Assembly: GCA_903823565.1 (NCBI GenBank)
Contig: CAIJTF010000071.1
Span: 1-45,062, forward strand
Reading direction: 5' to 3'
Length of the DNA stretch: 45,062 bases
Source: an uncultured Flavobacteriales bacterium
GTDB taxonomy: Bacteria > Bacteroidota > Bacteroidia > Flavobacteriales_D > Crocinitomicaceae
Positions within the stretch are counted from its first letter, which is position 1, and each line of letters opens with the position of its first letter. The notes under the pieces were generated by a model. The model saw only the letters and a program-made list of their open reading frames with translations, was not told the origin of the DNA and made no database searches. The position numbers were made by a program, and so were the translations under genes. Shown here one piece after another: positions 8,235 to 17,356 of the stretch.

Positions 8235-9497
8235 TTAACCAGAATGATTTGCCCAACGCTTTCTGTAGGCTTCTGTTTTGTCAAAATACTCCTCTTGTTT
8301 CTGGATATTAAAAATTCTTCCTCCGCGGTTATCGTTTCCTACTCCGGCTATATAGGCCCAATTGCCCCAATTGGACGCTACGTCATAATCCACTAAGCAG
8401 TATTCGAACCACGCGGCCCCGAAACGCCAATCCTGTTCTAAACCATAGACCCAATAGCTGGCTAAGATTTGGCGCATTCTGTTGGAAACAAATCCTGTTT
8501 CTCTTAATTCGTTCATTCCCGCATTAATGAGCGACTCCTTAGTTTTACCTAATTTCCATTGCTCAAATTTTTCGGAATCGAAGTACTCAAAAGGAGCTTG
8601 TTCATGCAACCCTTTTCGTTGAAAATATGCCGTTGGATATTTTTTAAAGCTAAATCGAAAAAAATCGCGCCAAAGCAATTCAAAAACCAACCAATAGGTA
8701 GATTCATTGGCTTTGAACTCCCTCTCAAATATTTTTATCTCTTGGTAGATACGCCGTGGAGAAATACATCCATGGCTTAACCACGCTGAAAATTTAGAAG
8801 AATAATCTAATCCATCCAATTGATCCCTCGTTTCCTTATAGCTGAGTAATGCTTTACTTTCCCAAACAAAGTGTTTAAGACGTTTCATGGCTTCAAGCTC
8901 TCCTCCTACCATCCATTCCGGGGTTCGCGAGGCACCGAAACTCGGTATGTTGCTGTCGAAAATGGGAACAGCCAAGCGCTCAGGTGCATTGAAAGGTTCG
9001 CGGACCTTGCACTCCTTTTCGGCGAGCTTTCGAAATTTTGTAAATAAAAGAGGAATATCTCGCACGCTAAAAGGAAGATCCTCTGGATGGTACAAGGTAC
9101 TCGTCGAGTACGTTTCAAAATCTATCCCCAAGGCAAGCACTTCTTTTCTCAGTACATTTTGACGAAACTTTTCCTCGCTTCCGACTTGTTTCTTCGTGTA
9201 TACCTTCCGAATGCCAAACTGTTTACAAAGAAGAGGAAGATGTGTTAATGAAGAACCTTCAACCACGAGTAAATCGCCCCCACGGGCGACCAATTCCTTC
9301 TTAAGACTTTGAAGGGCTTGAAGGAGAAATTCTTTGCGTTGAGGTCCTACCCTTCCGATACCTAACCAAGGCTTTTCCAACAAGTGATCCATAAAATACA
9401 CCGGCACAACCTCGTCGTTTTCAAGAATAGCCTTACACAGGGTTTCGTTGTCATCTACCCTCAAATCTTCTGTAAACCAAATTAAACCACGCTTCAT
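8235..9497 (-). CDS. DASH-family cryptochrome/photolyase
   Basis: This FAD protein (420 residues) belongs to the cry-DASH clade, whose members repair pyrimidine dimers in single-stranded or loop DNA with blue light and may also signal. The N-terminal Rossmann domain begins GLIWFTEDLRVDDN. Clade hallmarks follow: LPFSVRDIPLLFTKFRK (about residue 142), SKFSAWLSHGCISPR (about 234), ELLWRDFFRFSFKK (about 268), SNWGNWAYIAGVGND (about 374) and FNIQKQ near the C-terminus. Length is normal. Its ATG overlaps the TGA of the upstream photolyase gene by 4 bases, so the two are translationally coupled. Confidence 0.92.
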   Translation of the reverse strand: MKRGLIWFTEDLRVDDNETLCKAILENDEVVPVYFMDHLLEKPWLGIGRVGPQRKEFLLQALQSLKKELVARGGDLLVVEGSSLTHLPLLCKQFGIRKVYTKKQVGSEEKFRQNVLRKEVLALGIDFETYSTSTLYHPEDLPFSVRDIPLLFTKFRKLAEKECKVREPFNAPERLAVPIFDSNIPSFGASRTPEWMVGGELEAMKRLKHFVWESKALLSYKETRDQLDGLDYSSKFSAWLSHGCISPRRIYQEIKIFEREFKANESTYWLVFELLWRDFFRFSFKKYPTAYFQRKGLHEQAPFEYFDSEKFEQWKLGKTKESLINAGMNELRETGFVSNRMRQILASYWVYGLEQDWRFGAAWFEYCLVDYDVASNWGNWAYIAGVGNDNRGGRIFNIQKQEEYFDKTEAYRKRWANHSG

Positions 9498-11011
9498 AGG
9501 TTTTCTACATTGTTTTTAAGTTGCTGAGCCTTTTCCAAAATCTTTACGCGTTGATCGTGGTCCATTTTATCCCACACCTTGTACATCATTCCAATTCTTG
9601 GATTGTTGGAAAGCAAAGAACGGTTGCGATCGTAAAAATCCCAATACAAGGTATTAAAGGGACACGCTTTTTCACCCAATTTCTCCTTATACTGGTAATG
9701 ACATCCTTCGCAATAATTACTCATCTTTTGAAGGTATGCCGCTGAGGAAACATACGGTTTCGTACCAACGATTCCGCCATCCGCAAATTGACTCATTCCT
9801 CGGGTATTCGTGATTTCAACCCATTCCAAAGCATCAATATAAATCCCAAGGTACCATCGGTCTAATTCATCGGGATCGACACCGAGCAGGGACGCGAAAT
9901 TTCCCGTAACCATTAAGCGTTGAATATGGTGCGCATAGGCATGGTTCAAGGATTGATCGATGGCGTGTTGCAAACACCTCATTTTAGTCTTACCCGTCCA
10001 GAACCAAGACGGCAGGGGCGCACCATTACCAAAGTAATTTAACGTTGAAAATTCTGGCATTTTTGCCCAATAAATTCCCCTCATGTATTCCCTCCAACCG
10101 AGTATTTGACGAATAAATCCCTCTACTTGGTTCAACGAAAACTGTATTGGATTAGCCAAGTATGCTTTCTCAACGGCACGAATAACTTCCATTGGAGAAA
10201 TTAACTTAATATTCAGTGCAAAGGAAAGCCGAGAATGATATACATACCAATGGTCTGTTACCATGGCGTCTTGAAAGGTCCCAAAAGATGCTAAGCCTTT
10301 ATCGATAAAGGCCTGGAGTAAATCAAGGGCGGAAGAACGATTAATGGTCCATGAAACCTTATTTGGATCCACTGTGCCCAGGGTTTTAATCCCTGATTGC
10401 ATTATATCATCATAGACAGCATGAAGGTCATTTTCGAGCAAGGCTGTAGTTTCTATGCGGTGTTGGTTGTGTAATTTGCTTCGGTTTTCCTGGTCAAAAT
10501 TCCACTGACCGCCCATGGGATGTTCACCATCCATAAGAATCCGATAGCGCTTTCGCATGTGGCGGTAGAACGATTCCATGAGAAATGATTTTTTACCGGT
10601 AAAAAAGGTGGCTAGTTCGTCCCTTTTGGTAAGAAAATGTTCAGAATCAACGGAAGTCATTGAAATTCTAGCTGACTTAAAGTACTGATCCAACCGAAAT
10701 TCATCAGGATACTGATACGCTATTCTCGTCGCTTTTATTTCTTGAGAGAAGGCTTCTAAATTGCCAATGAAATCGTGGAGGTTATCGGAATCATTAATTT
10801 TAAAATACCGCACCTTGTGCCCAAGATGCCTTAATTCCTCGGCGAATTCACGCATGGCAGCAAAAAAACAACAAACCTTTTGAATATGATGGGTAACGTA
10901 TTCAGATTCCGCTTTAATTTCCATCAAGACAAAGCACACTTCAGGGTTCACAGTATTGAACCAAGAGTGATTAATATTCAATTGGTCCCCTAAAATTAAT
11001 CTAAGTTCCAA
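9494..11011 (-). CDS. iron-sulfur bacterial (6-4) photolyase (FeS-BCP, PhrB-like)
   Basis: This 505-residue protein belongs to the prokaryotic FeS-containing cryptochrome/photolyase group, typified by Agrobacterium PhrB, which repairs (6-4) photoproducts. It starts with the family signature [10 protein letters not shown]. Four cysteines, C346, C434, C437 and C450, have exactly the spacing (88, 3, 13) of the [4Fe-4S] ligands known for PhrB (350, 438, 441, 454). [13 protein letters not shown] (about residue 298), [17 protein letters not shown] and [13 protein letters not shown] are typical FAD-domain blocks. The start is TTG at 11011; no in-frame ATG lies between it and the upstream TAA. It is coupled to the downstream cry-DASH gene by an ATGA overlap. 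Confidence 0.92.
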   Translation of the reverse strand: MELRLILGDQLNINHSWFNTVNPEVCFVLMEIKAESEYVTHHIQKVCCFFAAMREFAEELRHLGHKVRYFKINDSDNLHDFIGNLEAFSQEIKATRIAYQYPDEFRLDQYFKSARISMTSVDSEHFLTKRDELATFFTGKKSFLMESFYRHMRKRYRILMDGEHPMGGQWNFDQENRSKLHNQHRIETTALLENDLHAVYDDIMQSGIKTLGTVDPNKVSWTINRSSALDLLQAFIDKGLASFGTFQDAMVTDHWYVYHSRLSFALNIKLISPMEVIRAVEKAYLANPIQFSLNQVEGFIRQILGWREYMRGIYWAKMPEFSTLNYFGNGAPLPSWFWTGKTKMRCLQHAIDQSLNHAYAHHIQRLMVTGNFASLLGVDPDELDRWYLGIYIDALEWVEITNTRGMSQFADGGIVGTKPYVSSAAYLQKMSNYCEGCHYQYKEKLGEKACPFNTLYWDFYDRNRSLLSNNPRIGMMYKVWDKMDHDQRVKILEKAQQLKNNVENL

Positions 11012-11019
11012 CGGAAGAA

Positions 11020-11223
11020 GTGTTACGTTGGTTTCTGCATCTATTGCTGCAATACTTTACTTCATCCCATACTTTTTCCCACTTTTTTCTCCATGTAAAA
11101 GGTCGTTTACAAACCACACAAGATTTAACGGGAAGTAAAGCTTTTTTCATTCACCCTTTGGAACAAATCAAGGGCGTATATGTTTTCGAGGTGCGTGAAG
11201 GCAAGCCCTATTTACTCGTTTAA
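11020..11223 (+). pseudogene. possible remnant of a T9SS cargo gene (sorting-domain tail)
   Basis: A GTG-started frame of 67 codons ends in a stretch with the rhythm of a type A C-terminal sorting domain: [19 protein letters not shown] followed by VFEVREGK and YLLV, compared with the family pattern L.xGxxxxxxxLxxGxYxVxV. The first 30 residues look non-native. It begins 9 bases from the divergent photolyase start and its 3' end overlaps the convergent OmpA-like gene by 12 bases. I read it as the tail of a lost secreted protein rather than a working gene. The stretch must also hold any promoter of the photolyase pair. Confidence 0.35.
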
Positions 11224-12123
11224 TAAAAGGATCTTTGGACCCACAACCAAATTGATTAAGCAGATTCTTCGGCTTTCATCGCTTAATTTTTTATTGGGAA
11301 CATAGTTAGGTGGTGTATCTTCCCCTTTACTATTCACTTCGAAGAGTATATCGATTTTATAGGTTTCTCTAATTTTTTTCAATTGCGTTTCAAATTCTTT
11401 AGCAACGGATTCAGCGCGTTCTTGGGATAATTTTAAATTGAGTTGCTTGCGTTCCTCTTCATTTTTACTGCCTTGCGTGTCGGCATACCCATAAATTACA
11501 ATTACAGAGCGGAAATCACCTTCCTTAAAAATCTGTTCGTTGTGATGGTTTAAGTAACCATTCCATGCCAAGATATCCTTCTCTATGTTGGAGACTACCA
11601 AACTGATTTTTTGTTTTCCATCCGCCGTAAGAGTGGCACTTCCTGTTTCGAACGTTATTTCTGAACCCAAGCGTACAATCTCTTTACTGGAGGAGATCAC
11701 TTGAGACAAGGGATTAATTTGATTGTAAATTAAATCGTTTAGTTCTGTGGATAATTTGAGGGCTTTTTCATGTCCTTTGGAAGAATACGGAGAAACCGTA
11801 TTTAGTTCGGTAATTATTTGTTCTGTTTTTAGTAGGAGTTGAGCAATCTTAGCATCCAATAACTTTACTTGGTTTAGAGAATCGGAGGCGGCTGCCGCTT
11901 TTTTTTGAGCGATTAATGTTTCACGAGATTCCTCCGCTGTTTCAAGAGCTTCAACCATATCGCGCTCTCTATCGGCTTTAGCTTGGTTTCTTTTGGTAAC
12001 TTTTTTCGAACCTCTTTCCCCTTTGTAGGTGGTGGTGCTATAAATCGGTTTACGAAAGATATGGGGTGAGCACGCTCCCAAGATGGCGATAGTAAAAAGC
12101 AATAGTAAACCTCTCATGTTCAT
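11212..12123 (-). CDS. OmpA-family lipoprotein
   Basis: The 303-residue product begins with a lipobox (ILGA-C, Cys18). Residues about 45-130 are charged and helical, a likely coiled coil. The C-terminal half is OmpA/MotB-like: ITFETGSATLTADGKQ opens the domain, then IYGYADTQGS and LSQERAESVAKEF, the usual positions of peptidoglycan contact. It likely tethers the outer membrane to the cell wall. It lies upstream of the photolyase pair on the same strand, 200 bases away, and has its own promoter-like box. A second ATG at 12117 is equally possible as start. Confidence 0.78.
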   Translation of the reverse strand: MNMRGLLLLFTIAILGACSPHIFRKPIYSTTTYKGERGSKKVTKRNQAKADRERDMVEALETAEESRETLIAQKKAAAASDSLNQVKLLDAKIAQLLLKTEQIITELNTVSPYSSKGHEKALKLSTELNDLIYNQINPLSQVISSSKEIVRLGSEITFETGSATLTADGKQKISLVVSNIEKDILAWNGYLNHHNEQIFKEGDFRSVIVIYGYADTQGSKNEEERKQLNLKLSQERAESVAKEFETQLKKIRETYKIDILFEVNSKGEDTPPNYVPNKKLSDESRRICLINLVVGPKILLLNE

Positions 12124-12133
12124 AATTTTACAA

Positions 12134-12141
12134 CAAAGCTA
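12134..12141 (-). promoter_or_regulatory. -7 box for the OmpA-like gene
   Basis: TAGCTTTG on the minus strand matches TAnnTTTG exactly and lies 10 bases before the ATG at 12123. No TTG stands 17 bases upstream. Confidence 0.45.
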
Positions 12142-12214
12142 AGGAAGAAGTTTTACATGATATCAACCGCACTGAAATTTCGCATACCGGGAATTTTGCC
12201 TTGAGGGATCGTTC

Positions 12215-13657
12215 TTAGCGTTGTTTTACATGCTTTTCCAATACTTTTTGACCTAGACGTCTGGATTGTGGTGACTTTTTTATGCCATACATTATTTGTG
12301 TTGCATTGATCCGCCTTGCTTCCAGATCAATCACGGGAACTGGATAATCCACTCCGAGTTTGCACGAATAAAATCCTTGTTCTAATTCATTCATCTTCCA
12401 AGGTTCGTGAATGAGGGGTACGGGAATTTCCCGTAATTCAGGGACCCATTTTTTGGTAAATTCCCCCTCTGGGTCATGCTTCAAGGCATTTTTAATGGGG
12501 TTATAAATTCTGAGTGTATTTACACCCGTAAGCCCAGCCTGCATTTGTATTTGTGGATAATGTATTCCCGGTTCGTAGTCCAAAAATTGACGCGCTAAAA
12601 AATGTAATTCGCGCCAATCTTGCCAAAGGTGGTAAACAAAAAAAGATACGACCATGGCACGCATTCTGAAATTAATATATCCTGTTTTCACCAAGCAACG
12701 CATGCAGGCATCGACCAATGGAACTCCTGTTTTTCCGTCTTGCCAAGCTTTTATTAAAGCGTCATCCTTTGCTTTATTGAGTTTCTCATAGGCTTGATTC
12801 ACAGCAAAAAACTCCATTCGACATTCGGATTCAAATTTTTGAATAAAATGACAATGCCAATGAAGCCTTGAAATAAAATTAGCCAATGAGCGCGCATTGC
12901 CCCCTGAAGCTTTTGAACGCAGTGCCATCTGATATACTTGACGGATGGATAAGTTGCCATATGCCAAGTAAGGAGACAGCCTACTACAGGACTTTCTGGC
13001 TGCTTGTGGCTTCGAAATATTCAAACTGTAGTGACGGTGTCTATGCGTAAAAAAGGACTCCGCATATTTGTGGGCCATCCTCTCACCCCCTGGTTGCATC
13101 TCAGGATTCGGTGTGGTCAGCTCCTTAAGGAGTGTATCCTGCACTTTTTGCGGGAAGGATAACGAAACCGTTTCAAGGAGGGTGAGATCGGGTTGATCCA
13201 AGGGGGCGTGCATAATGTTATGCCAATGTTTATCCCACTCTTTTCTATTTTTAAGCCCACGAATTACCCCATTTTGCTGAAATTCGTACCATGGTATCGT
13301 ATGGTTCTTAAAGAAGATTTTCATGCGTTTATCCCGCTGAAAAGAAACGTTATTCCCGGTTTCTTGATAGGAATAAACGCCTCGAATGTTGTATTGGCTA
13401 TTAAGGGTTTCAAACCAAACCTCAATCGATTGAAATACAATGTTCAACGTATGTTCGGCACCCAACTGTTGCTGAATATCTCTTAACGATTCGTGAACAA
13501 ATCGCCAATGGCGAACGTCAGCATCGGGAAAATCTATCAGTTCAGGTTCAAAAACATAGAGTAATAAAATAGGGAGGTCAAATTCAATGGCCCTTTTTAG
13601 GGGCAAATGATCTTGCAATCTTAGATCGCGTTTAAACCAAACCACGGTAATATCCAC
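12215..13657 (-). CDS. photolyase/cryptochrome-family flavoprotein, divergent FAD domain
   Basis: The 480-residue protein starts with a photolyase Rossmann domain ([13 protein letters not shown]) and contains [48 protein letters not shown] and RIYNP, all FAD-domain landmarks of class I-like enzymes. At the site where Escherichia coli PhrB has NNGGWQWAAS with the FAD-proximal Trp, this protein reads [11 protein letters not shown], so the canonical electron-transfer Trp is missing. It belongs to a distinct bacterial/plant-like clade whose activity I cannot state. The start is GTG (13655-13657). It lies divergent to the hydrolase gene at 13712. Confidence 0.85.
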   Translation of the reverse strand: MDITVVWFKRDLRLQDHLPLKRAIEFDLPILLLYVFEPELIDFPDADVRHWRFVHESLRDIQQQLGAEHTLNIVFQSIEVWFETLNSQYNIRGVYSYQETGNNVSFQRDKRMKIFFKNHTIPWYEFQQNGVIRGLKNRKEWDKHWHNIMHAPLDQPDLTLLETVSLSFPQKVQDTLLKELTTPNPEMQPGGERMAHKYAESFFTHRHRHYSLNISKPQAARKSCSRLSPYLAYGNLSIRQVYQMALRSKASGGNARSLANFISRLHWHCHFIQKFESECRMEFFAVNQAYEKLNKAKDDALIKAWQDGKTGVPLVDACMRCLVKTGYINFRMRAMVVSFFVYHLWQDWRELHFLARQFLDYEPGIHYPQIQMQAGLTGVNTLRIYNPIKNALKHDPEGEFTKKWVPELREIPVPLIHEPWKMNELEQGFYSCKLGVDYPVPVIDLEARRINATQIMYGIKKSPQSRRLGQKVLEKHVKQR

Positions 13658-13699
13658 AAATAAATAACACCTAAGCCTCCTAAGTGTTGAGGCCTTTCT

Positions 13700-13707
13700 T
13701 ATCTTTG
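13700..13707 (+). promoter_or_regulatory. -7 box, 4 bases before the start at 13712
   Basis: TATCTTTG, an exact TAnnTTTG match, then GAAC, then ATG. The predicted transcript starts at or beside the start codon. Confidence 0.55.
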
Positions 13708-13711
13708 GAAC

Positions 13712-14665
13712 ATGAAAATTATCCTACACTTTTTACCTATCCTATTCTCTTTTCCTTTGGGATTTGCTCAGCAGGAAATGAAATCATATCAATCGGAGTA
13801 TTTTTATATCCTTGTCATTGACGGTCCACGCTTTTCAGAAACCTATGGCGATAGTTCGTGTACTCAGATTCCCAACCTCTGTAAGCAATTGAAACCCCAA
13901 GGGACATTTTTTGAGAATTTTAGCAACAATGGAAAAACCTTAACAGTTCCCGGCCATACAGCAATCATGACGGGAGTATATCAAAAAATTTCCAATATTG
14001 GAGCGGGACTACCCAAGAACCCTTCTCTTTTTCAATATTACCTGAAGCAAAGTGGAAAGCCGAGCCACGATGCCCAAATCATTTCAAGCAAAGGAAAGTT
14101 AAACGTGCTTGCCGATTCTAAAAACAAAACGTGGCAAAAAGAAACAAAACCGACTTCCTTCTGTGGCCCAAAAGGCGATGTGCTGCGGTATGGGCCCGAT
14201 TCAGAAACCATAAAAATGGTAAAAGACACCGTATCATCCCAACACCCTCCCCATTTGCTTTTGGTTAATTTGTTGGGGGTAGACACTTGGGGACATGGTA
14301 ATAATTGGAATAAGTATCTAGAAAATATTCGCCTTACGGATCGTTATGCCCTTGACCTTTGGAATACCATTCAATCCAATCCCATTTTAAAGGACAAAAC
14401 AACGCTTTTCATTACCAACGATCACGGAAGGCATCTTGATGGTATCAAAGAAGGGTTTAAAGAGCATGGCGACGGGTGTGAAGGTTGCCGACACATTTCT
14501 TTATTGGTCCTGGGTCCTGACATCCCGAAAAACCAAACCCGTAAGAATGCGGCTGAAATGATAGATATTCCATCAACTATAGCTCATATGATGCACGTAG
14601 ACTTTCCAACAGGAAAAGGCCGTTTTCTATCCGAACTTTTTGGTAATTTAGAGAACAATAAATAA
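13712..14665 (+). CDS. alkaline-phosphatase-superfamily phosphodiesterase/phosphatase
   Basis: A signal peptide (residues 1-19, ending GFAQ) exports this 317-residue hydrolase. The metal and nucleophile motifs of the NPP-like branch are in order: [10 protein letters not shown] (Asp ligand), [12 protein letters not shown] (Thr nucleophile), VDTWGHG (Asp and His), FITNDHGRH (Asp-His pair) and a late CRHISL. It probably cleaves a phosphate or sulfate ester or phosphodiester in the periplasm; the substrate cannot be read from sequence. It is followed after 6 bases by a second member of the same superfamily, suggesting an operon (13712-16325). Confidence 0.8.
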   Translation: MKIILHFLPILFSFPLGFAQQEMKSYQSEYFYILVIDGPRFSETYGDSSCTQIPNLCKQLKPQGTFFENFSNNGKTLTVPGHTAIMTGVYQKISNIGAGLPKNPSLFQYYLKQSGKPSHDAQIISSKGKLNVLADSKNKTWQKETKPTSFCGPKGDVLRYGPDSETIKMVKDTVSSQHPPHLLLVNLLGVDTWGHGNNWNKYLENIRLTDRYALDLWNTIQSNPILKDKTTLFITNDHGRHLDGIKEGFKEHGDGCEGCRHISLLVLGPDIPKNQTRKNAAEMIDIPSTIAHMMHVDFPTGKGRFLSELFGNLENNK

Positions 14666-14671
14666 TCAGAC

Positions 14672-15586
14672 ATGGTGCTTAGAACAACAAAAACGGTTCT
14701 TTTCGGCCTTTTTTTAGGCACATTGATGCTTATTGGATGTGTGGACAAATTTCGACCTAAAAAAGAAATAAGAACCAATTGCCCTCAGGGCATTGAGCCT
14801 ATTAGAAAGGTATTGTTCATAGGTTGGGATGGGGTGCGGAGCGATGCACTACTGATGGCGGACACCCCGCATTTAGACAGTTTACTTCCTAATTCCATTT
14901 ATTCGTTTAATGTCGATCGCGGTCCCTACACCGTTAGCACCCCGGGGTGGTCTTCTATTCTTCATGGGGTTTGGCCAGATAAACATGGGCTCACGGAAAA
15001 CTCCTTCAAAAAAAATCGATACGATGAATACCCCGATCTTCTAACGCTATTAAGAAAACATAAGTCCGTTTTGGGGCTGGCTACCTTGAGCAATTGGGAT
15101 GCATTCTTGCAAATCACCTCGGAGGAAACCTATGCCCAGCGGTTTGTTACAGATCCGGAAATGGTTGGCGACGCCCTTCGGATTTTAAATGAGTGTCCAC
15201 CAGATGTTATGTTGCTGCATTTCGATTTCCCGGATGCGAGTGGTCACGAATTCGGATTTAGCCCTTCCTCATTAGAATACCTTTCTTCTATAGAAATTAC
15301 CGATAATTACATGGGACAATTAATGGCGAAAGTGAAGGAGCGTGAAGCACAATATAATGAGGAGTGGATGGTTGTCCTTACAACCGACCATGGCGGTGAG
15401 GGGACCGGGCACGGAGGGCAAGACAATCTCCAGCAAACGCGACGCGTATGGTATGTGGTACGCACACCGACCCTGATGCAAAATTTAATCAATGATGGAA
15501 AAATAGTTGACTTAATGCCCACCATGTTGACTTGGATGAATTGTCCTTTATCCGGGTTAACGCTTGACGGTAATTCCTTATATTGA
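14672..15586 (+). CDS. lipoprotein alkaline-phosphatase-superfamily hydrolase
   Basis: The 304-residue product has a lipobox (MLIG-C, Cys23), so it is membrane-anchored. Superfamily motifs: FIGWDGVRSDAL (first metal Asp), TVSTPGWSSILHGVWPDKHG (nucleophile region), FPDASGHEFG and TTDHGGEGTGHGG. These resemble type I phosphodiesterases/nucleotide pyrophosphatases or sulfatase-like enzymes. It is clearly diverged from its upstream neighbour, so the pair is not a recent duplication. Its TGA ends one base before the ATG of the next gene. Confidence 0.8.
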   Translation: MVLRTTKTVLFGLFLGTLMLIGCVDKFRPKKEIRTNCPQGIEPIRKVLFIGWDGVRSDALLMADTPHLDSLLPNSIYSFNVDRGPYTVSTPGWSSILHGVWPDKHGLTENSFKKNRYDEYPDLLTLLRKHKSVLGLATLSNWDAFLQITSEETYAQRFVTDPEMVGDALRILNECPPDVMLLHFDFPDASGHEFGFSPSSLEYLSSIEITDNYMGQLMAKVKEREAQYNEEWMVVLTTDHGGEGTGHGGQDNLQQTRRVWYVVRTPTLMQNLINDGKIVDLMPTMLTWMNCPLSGLTLDGNSLY

Positions 15587-15587
15587 C

Positions 15588-16325
15588 ATGTATTCTGTAA
15601 GGCTGACCAGCCCCCATCATGGTAAAGCAACGACTTTTCTTTTGCTTTTTATACTCGGCATTACCTTTAGTTTACAAAGCATCCTTGGGGGATCCTTTTG
15701 GATCATTTACTTCAGCAGCGTTTGCTGGCATTTATGGATAGAGATTGGGCTTTTTGTTTCAGGTATGCGAAAAGGTAAGGTTTTCGCCGGGGTTCACCAA
15801 CTTCCTAAATCCATTGAAATCCTTCAACGCGCAATGGTGGAAGGACCCGCGTTTTGTGTTCCTGCCTACCTTATTTCTTCAGCGGAAAGTTCCCCTAATT
15901 TTTCTTTGATTCTCTTGGGTTTCGTTTTGGTGATCATGGGATCCCTATTTTCTGCAATTTCCGATTACAGATCCATAAAATCAATCCCAATGGAGGACCG
16001 TGTTTTTACGAGACGAGCCATGAATAACCCGGTTGGAATGATGGTGTTGGGAATTTGTAATGCCATGGTGTTGTTTTATATCGCATTGCATTCGGAAACG
16101 TGGGCCTATACTTTAGCTTACGCTGCATCCGTACTTATTTTCTACATCATACATTTTCCCCTAGGGTTACGATTTATTCAATTAAAAGACGAACAAACGA
16201 ATGCGTATTATCAGCCTGGAAAGGGAATGCAAGGCTTAGGGTTGATTTACGATAGCGTTTATGAAATGACCTTGTTCATTGCCCCAGCATACCTGATTCC
16301 TTGGTCGTTTGGGTGGTTACCTTAA
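15588..16325 (+). CDS. multi-pass membrane protein of unknown function
   Basis: I choose ATG 15588, one base after the upstream stop. The 245-residue product has about six hydrophobic segments (approximately residues 15-35, 37-58, 87-107, 111-130, 146-170, 172-192) and a short soluble C-terminal stretch before a last hydrophobic segment. I recognise no domain. Position third in a tight hydrolase operon and just before a convergent fatty acid desaturase gene (4-base overlap at 16322-16325) suggests a role in membrane lipid handling, as inference only. Confidence 0.6.
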   Translation: MYSVRLTSPHHGKATTFLLLFILGITFSLQSILGGSFWIIYFSSVCWHLWIEIGLFVSGMRKGKVFAGVHQLPKSIEILQRAMVEGPAFCVPAYLISSAESSPNFSLILLGFVLVIMGSLFSAISDYRSIKSIPMEDRVFTRRAMNNPVGMMVLGICNAMVLFYIALHSETWAYTLAYAASVLIFYIIHFPLGLRFIQLKDEQTNAYYQPGKGMQGLGLIYDSVYEMTLFIAPAYLIPWSFGWLP

Positions 16326-17308
16326 CGCGGAAAAGGTACCAATCGCTTTTGCTCTTCATCCCACACCTTTGCATCCAACATTTTCCACACTTGGCGTAAA
16401 GTATAACAGGGGTAGTGGTACTTACTTTTAAGGAAAAGGTGGGCCTTGTGTAATTGATAAAACGGAATACCCGATTGAAGATGGTGCAGGTTGTGATAGA
16501 TTACATTTCCCGTTAGAAAACGATACCATTTAGGGGCTTCAATGCAGCTCGCTCCCAAAAAGGAAGCCTTGGCATAATCCCATTCAGAAGCAGACTCCCA
16601 GTAGGTGTTTTCAAATTGATGTTGGGCATAAAACGTATAGGATGCAATAAAATAAAATAGGACCAGGGGAAAATATAGGAGAATCAGGCATTGAAACCAT
16701 GGAAACACCTGCAAAAGGTTATACACGATGACGCCATATGCAATATCGTGTACGATGACTGAGGTATTTGCGGCCCTACTAAACTTGGTAGATACTAAAC
16801 GAAACATAAGTCCTAAATTGACGGTAGGCGTCAACGAAAATCGAGTCCATCGGGATCGCATGAAACGATAGGCCGTACGTTTCCAGAACCCAGCGGCCAT
16901 AAATTCTTTTTTGGTAAGGGTCCAAATTTCTGGATTAAAGGCTCGCTGTTCCAAATTTCCAACATTTTTATGATGGGAATCATGAATAAATTGCCAAAGG
17001 GAGTGAGGAATTAAAATACCAAATCCCATAAGGTGCCCTACTAGCTCATTGAGTTTGCTTGATTTAAAAAGGCTTCGGTGACCGCAATCGTGTAAGAGTA
17101 CGTAGGAGCGGCACATGAATACCGTCGTAAGTGGAACGGAGATCACGGTGGTCAACGGATGGTTATCGAAGGCAAAGAAGCCCCAAAAAATCGAACCATA
17201 AAGGCCTCCAAGGGTAAGAACGACCTGAAACCAAACGAAGCCTATTTTTCGCTTCCTAAACAATAACAGATCCTGTTGTATGGCTTTAATTTTCGCCTCT
17301 TCCGTCAT
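16322..17308 (-). CDS. fatty acid desaturase
   Basis: This membrane-bound diiron enzyme (328 residues) introduces a double bond into, or hydroxylates, an acyl chain using oxygen. The three histidine boxes are present: HDCGH (residues 73-77), HDSHH (109-113) and HNLHH (about 279), separated by hydrophobic spans. Length is normal for bacterial members without a fused electron carrier. It is divergent from the acyl ligase-reductase gene with 48 bases between starts, each side having a -7-like box, so joint regulation is likely. The exact regiospecificity, or a carotenoid or sterol-like substrate, cannot be excluded. Confidence 0.85.
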   Translation of the reverse strand: MTEEAKIKAIQQDLLLFRKRKIGFVWFQVVLTLGGLYGSIFWGFFAFDNHPLTTVISVPLTTVFMCRSYVLLHDCGHRSLFKSSKLNELVGHLMGFGILIPHSLWQFIHDSHHKNVGNLEQRAFNPEIWTLTKKEFMAAGFWKRTAYRFMRSRWTRFSLTPTVNLGLMFRLVSTKFSRAANTSVIVHDIAYGVIVYNLLQVFPWFQCLILLYFPLVLFYFIASYTFYAQHQFENTYWESASEWDYAKASFLGASCIEAPKWYRFLTGNVIYHNLHHLQSGIPFYQLHKAHLFLKSKYHYPCYTLRQVWKMLDAKVWDEEQKRLVPFPR

Positions 17309-17312
17309 GAAA

Positions 17313-17320
17313 CGAAAGTA
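17313..17320 (-). promoter_or_regulatory. -7-like box, 4 bases before the desaturase start
   Basis: The minus strand reads TACTTTCG, then TTTC, then ATG at 17308. The box and spacing are the same as those at 287-294, predicting a leaderless desaturase transcript. Confidence 0.45.
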
Positions 17321-17332
17321 CTAACTTTTGTT

Positions 17333-17340
17333 TAACTTCG
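17333..17340 (+). promoter_or_regulatory. -7-like box for the acyl ligase-reductase gene
   Basis: TAACTTCG, one base from TAnnTTTG, lies 16 bases before ATG 17357 and 13 bases from the divergent desaturase box. Confidence 0.4.
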
Positions 17341-17356
17341 CCCCTAAGAGCAATAT

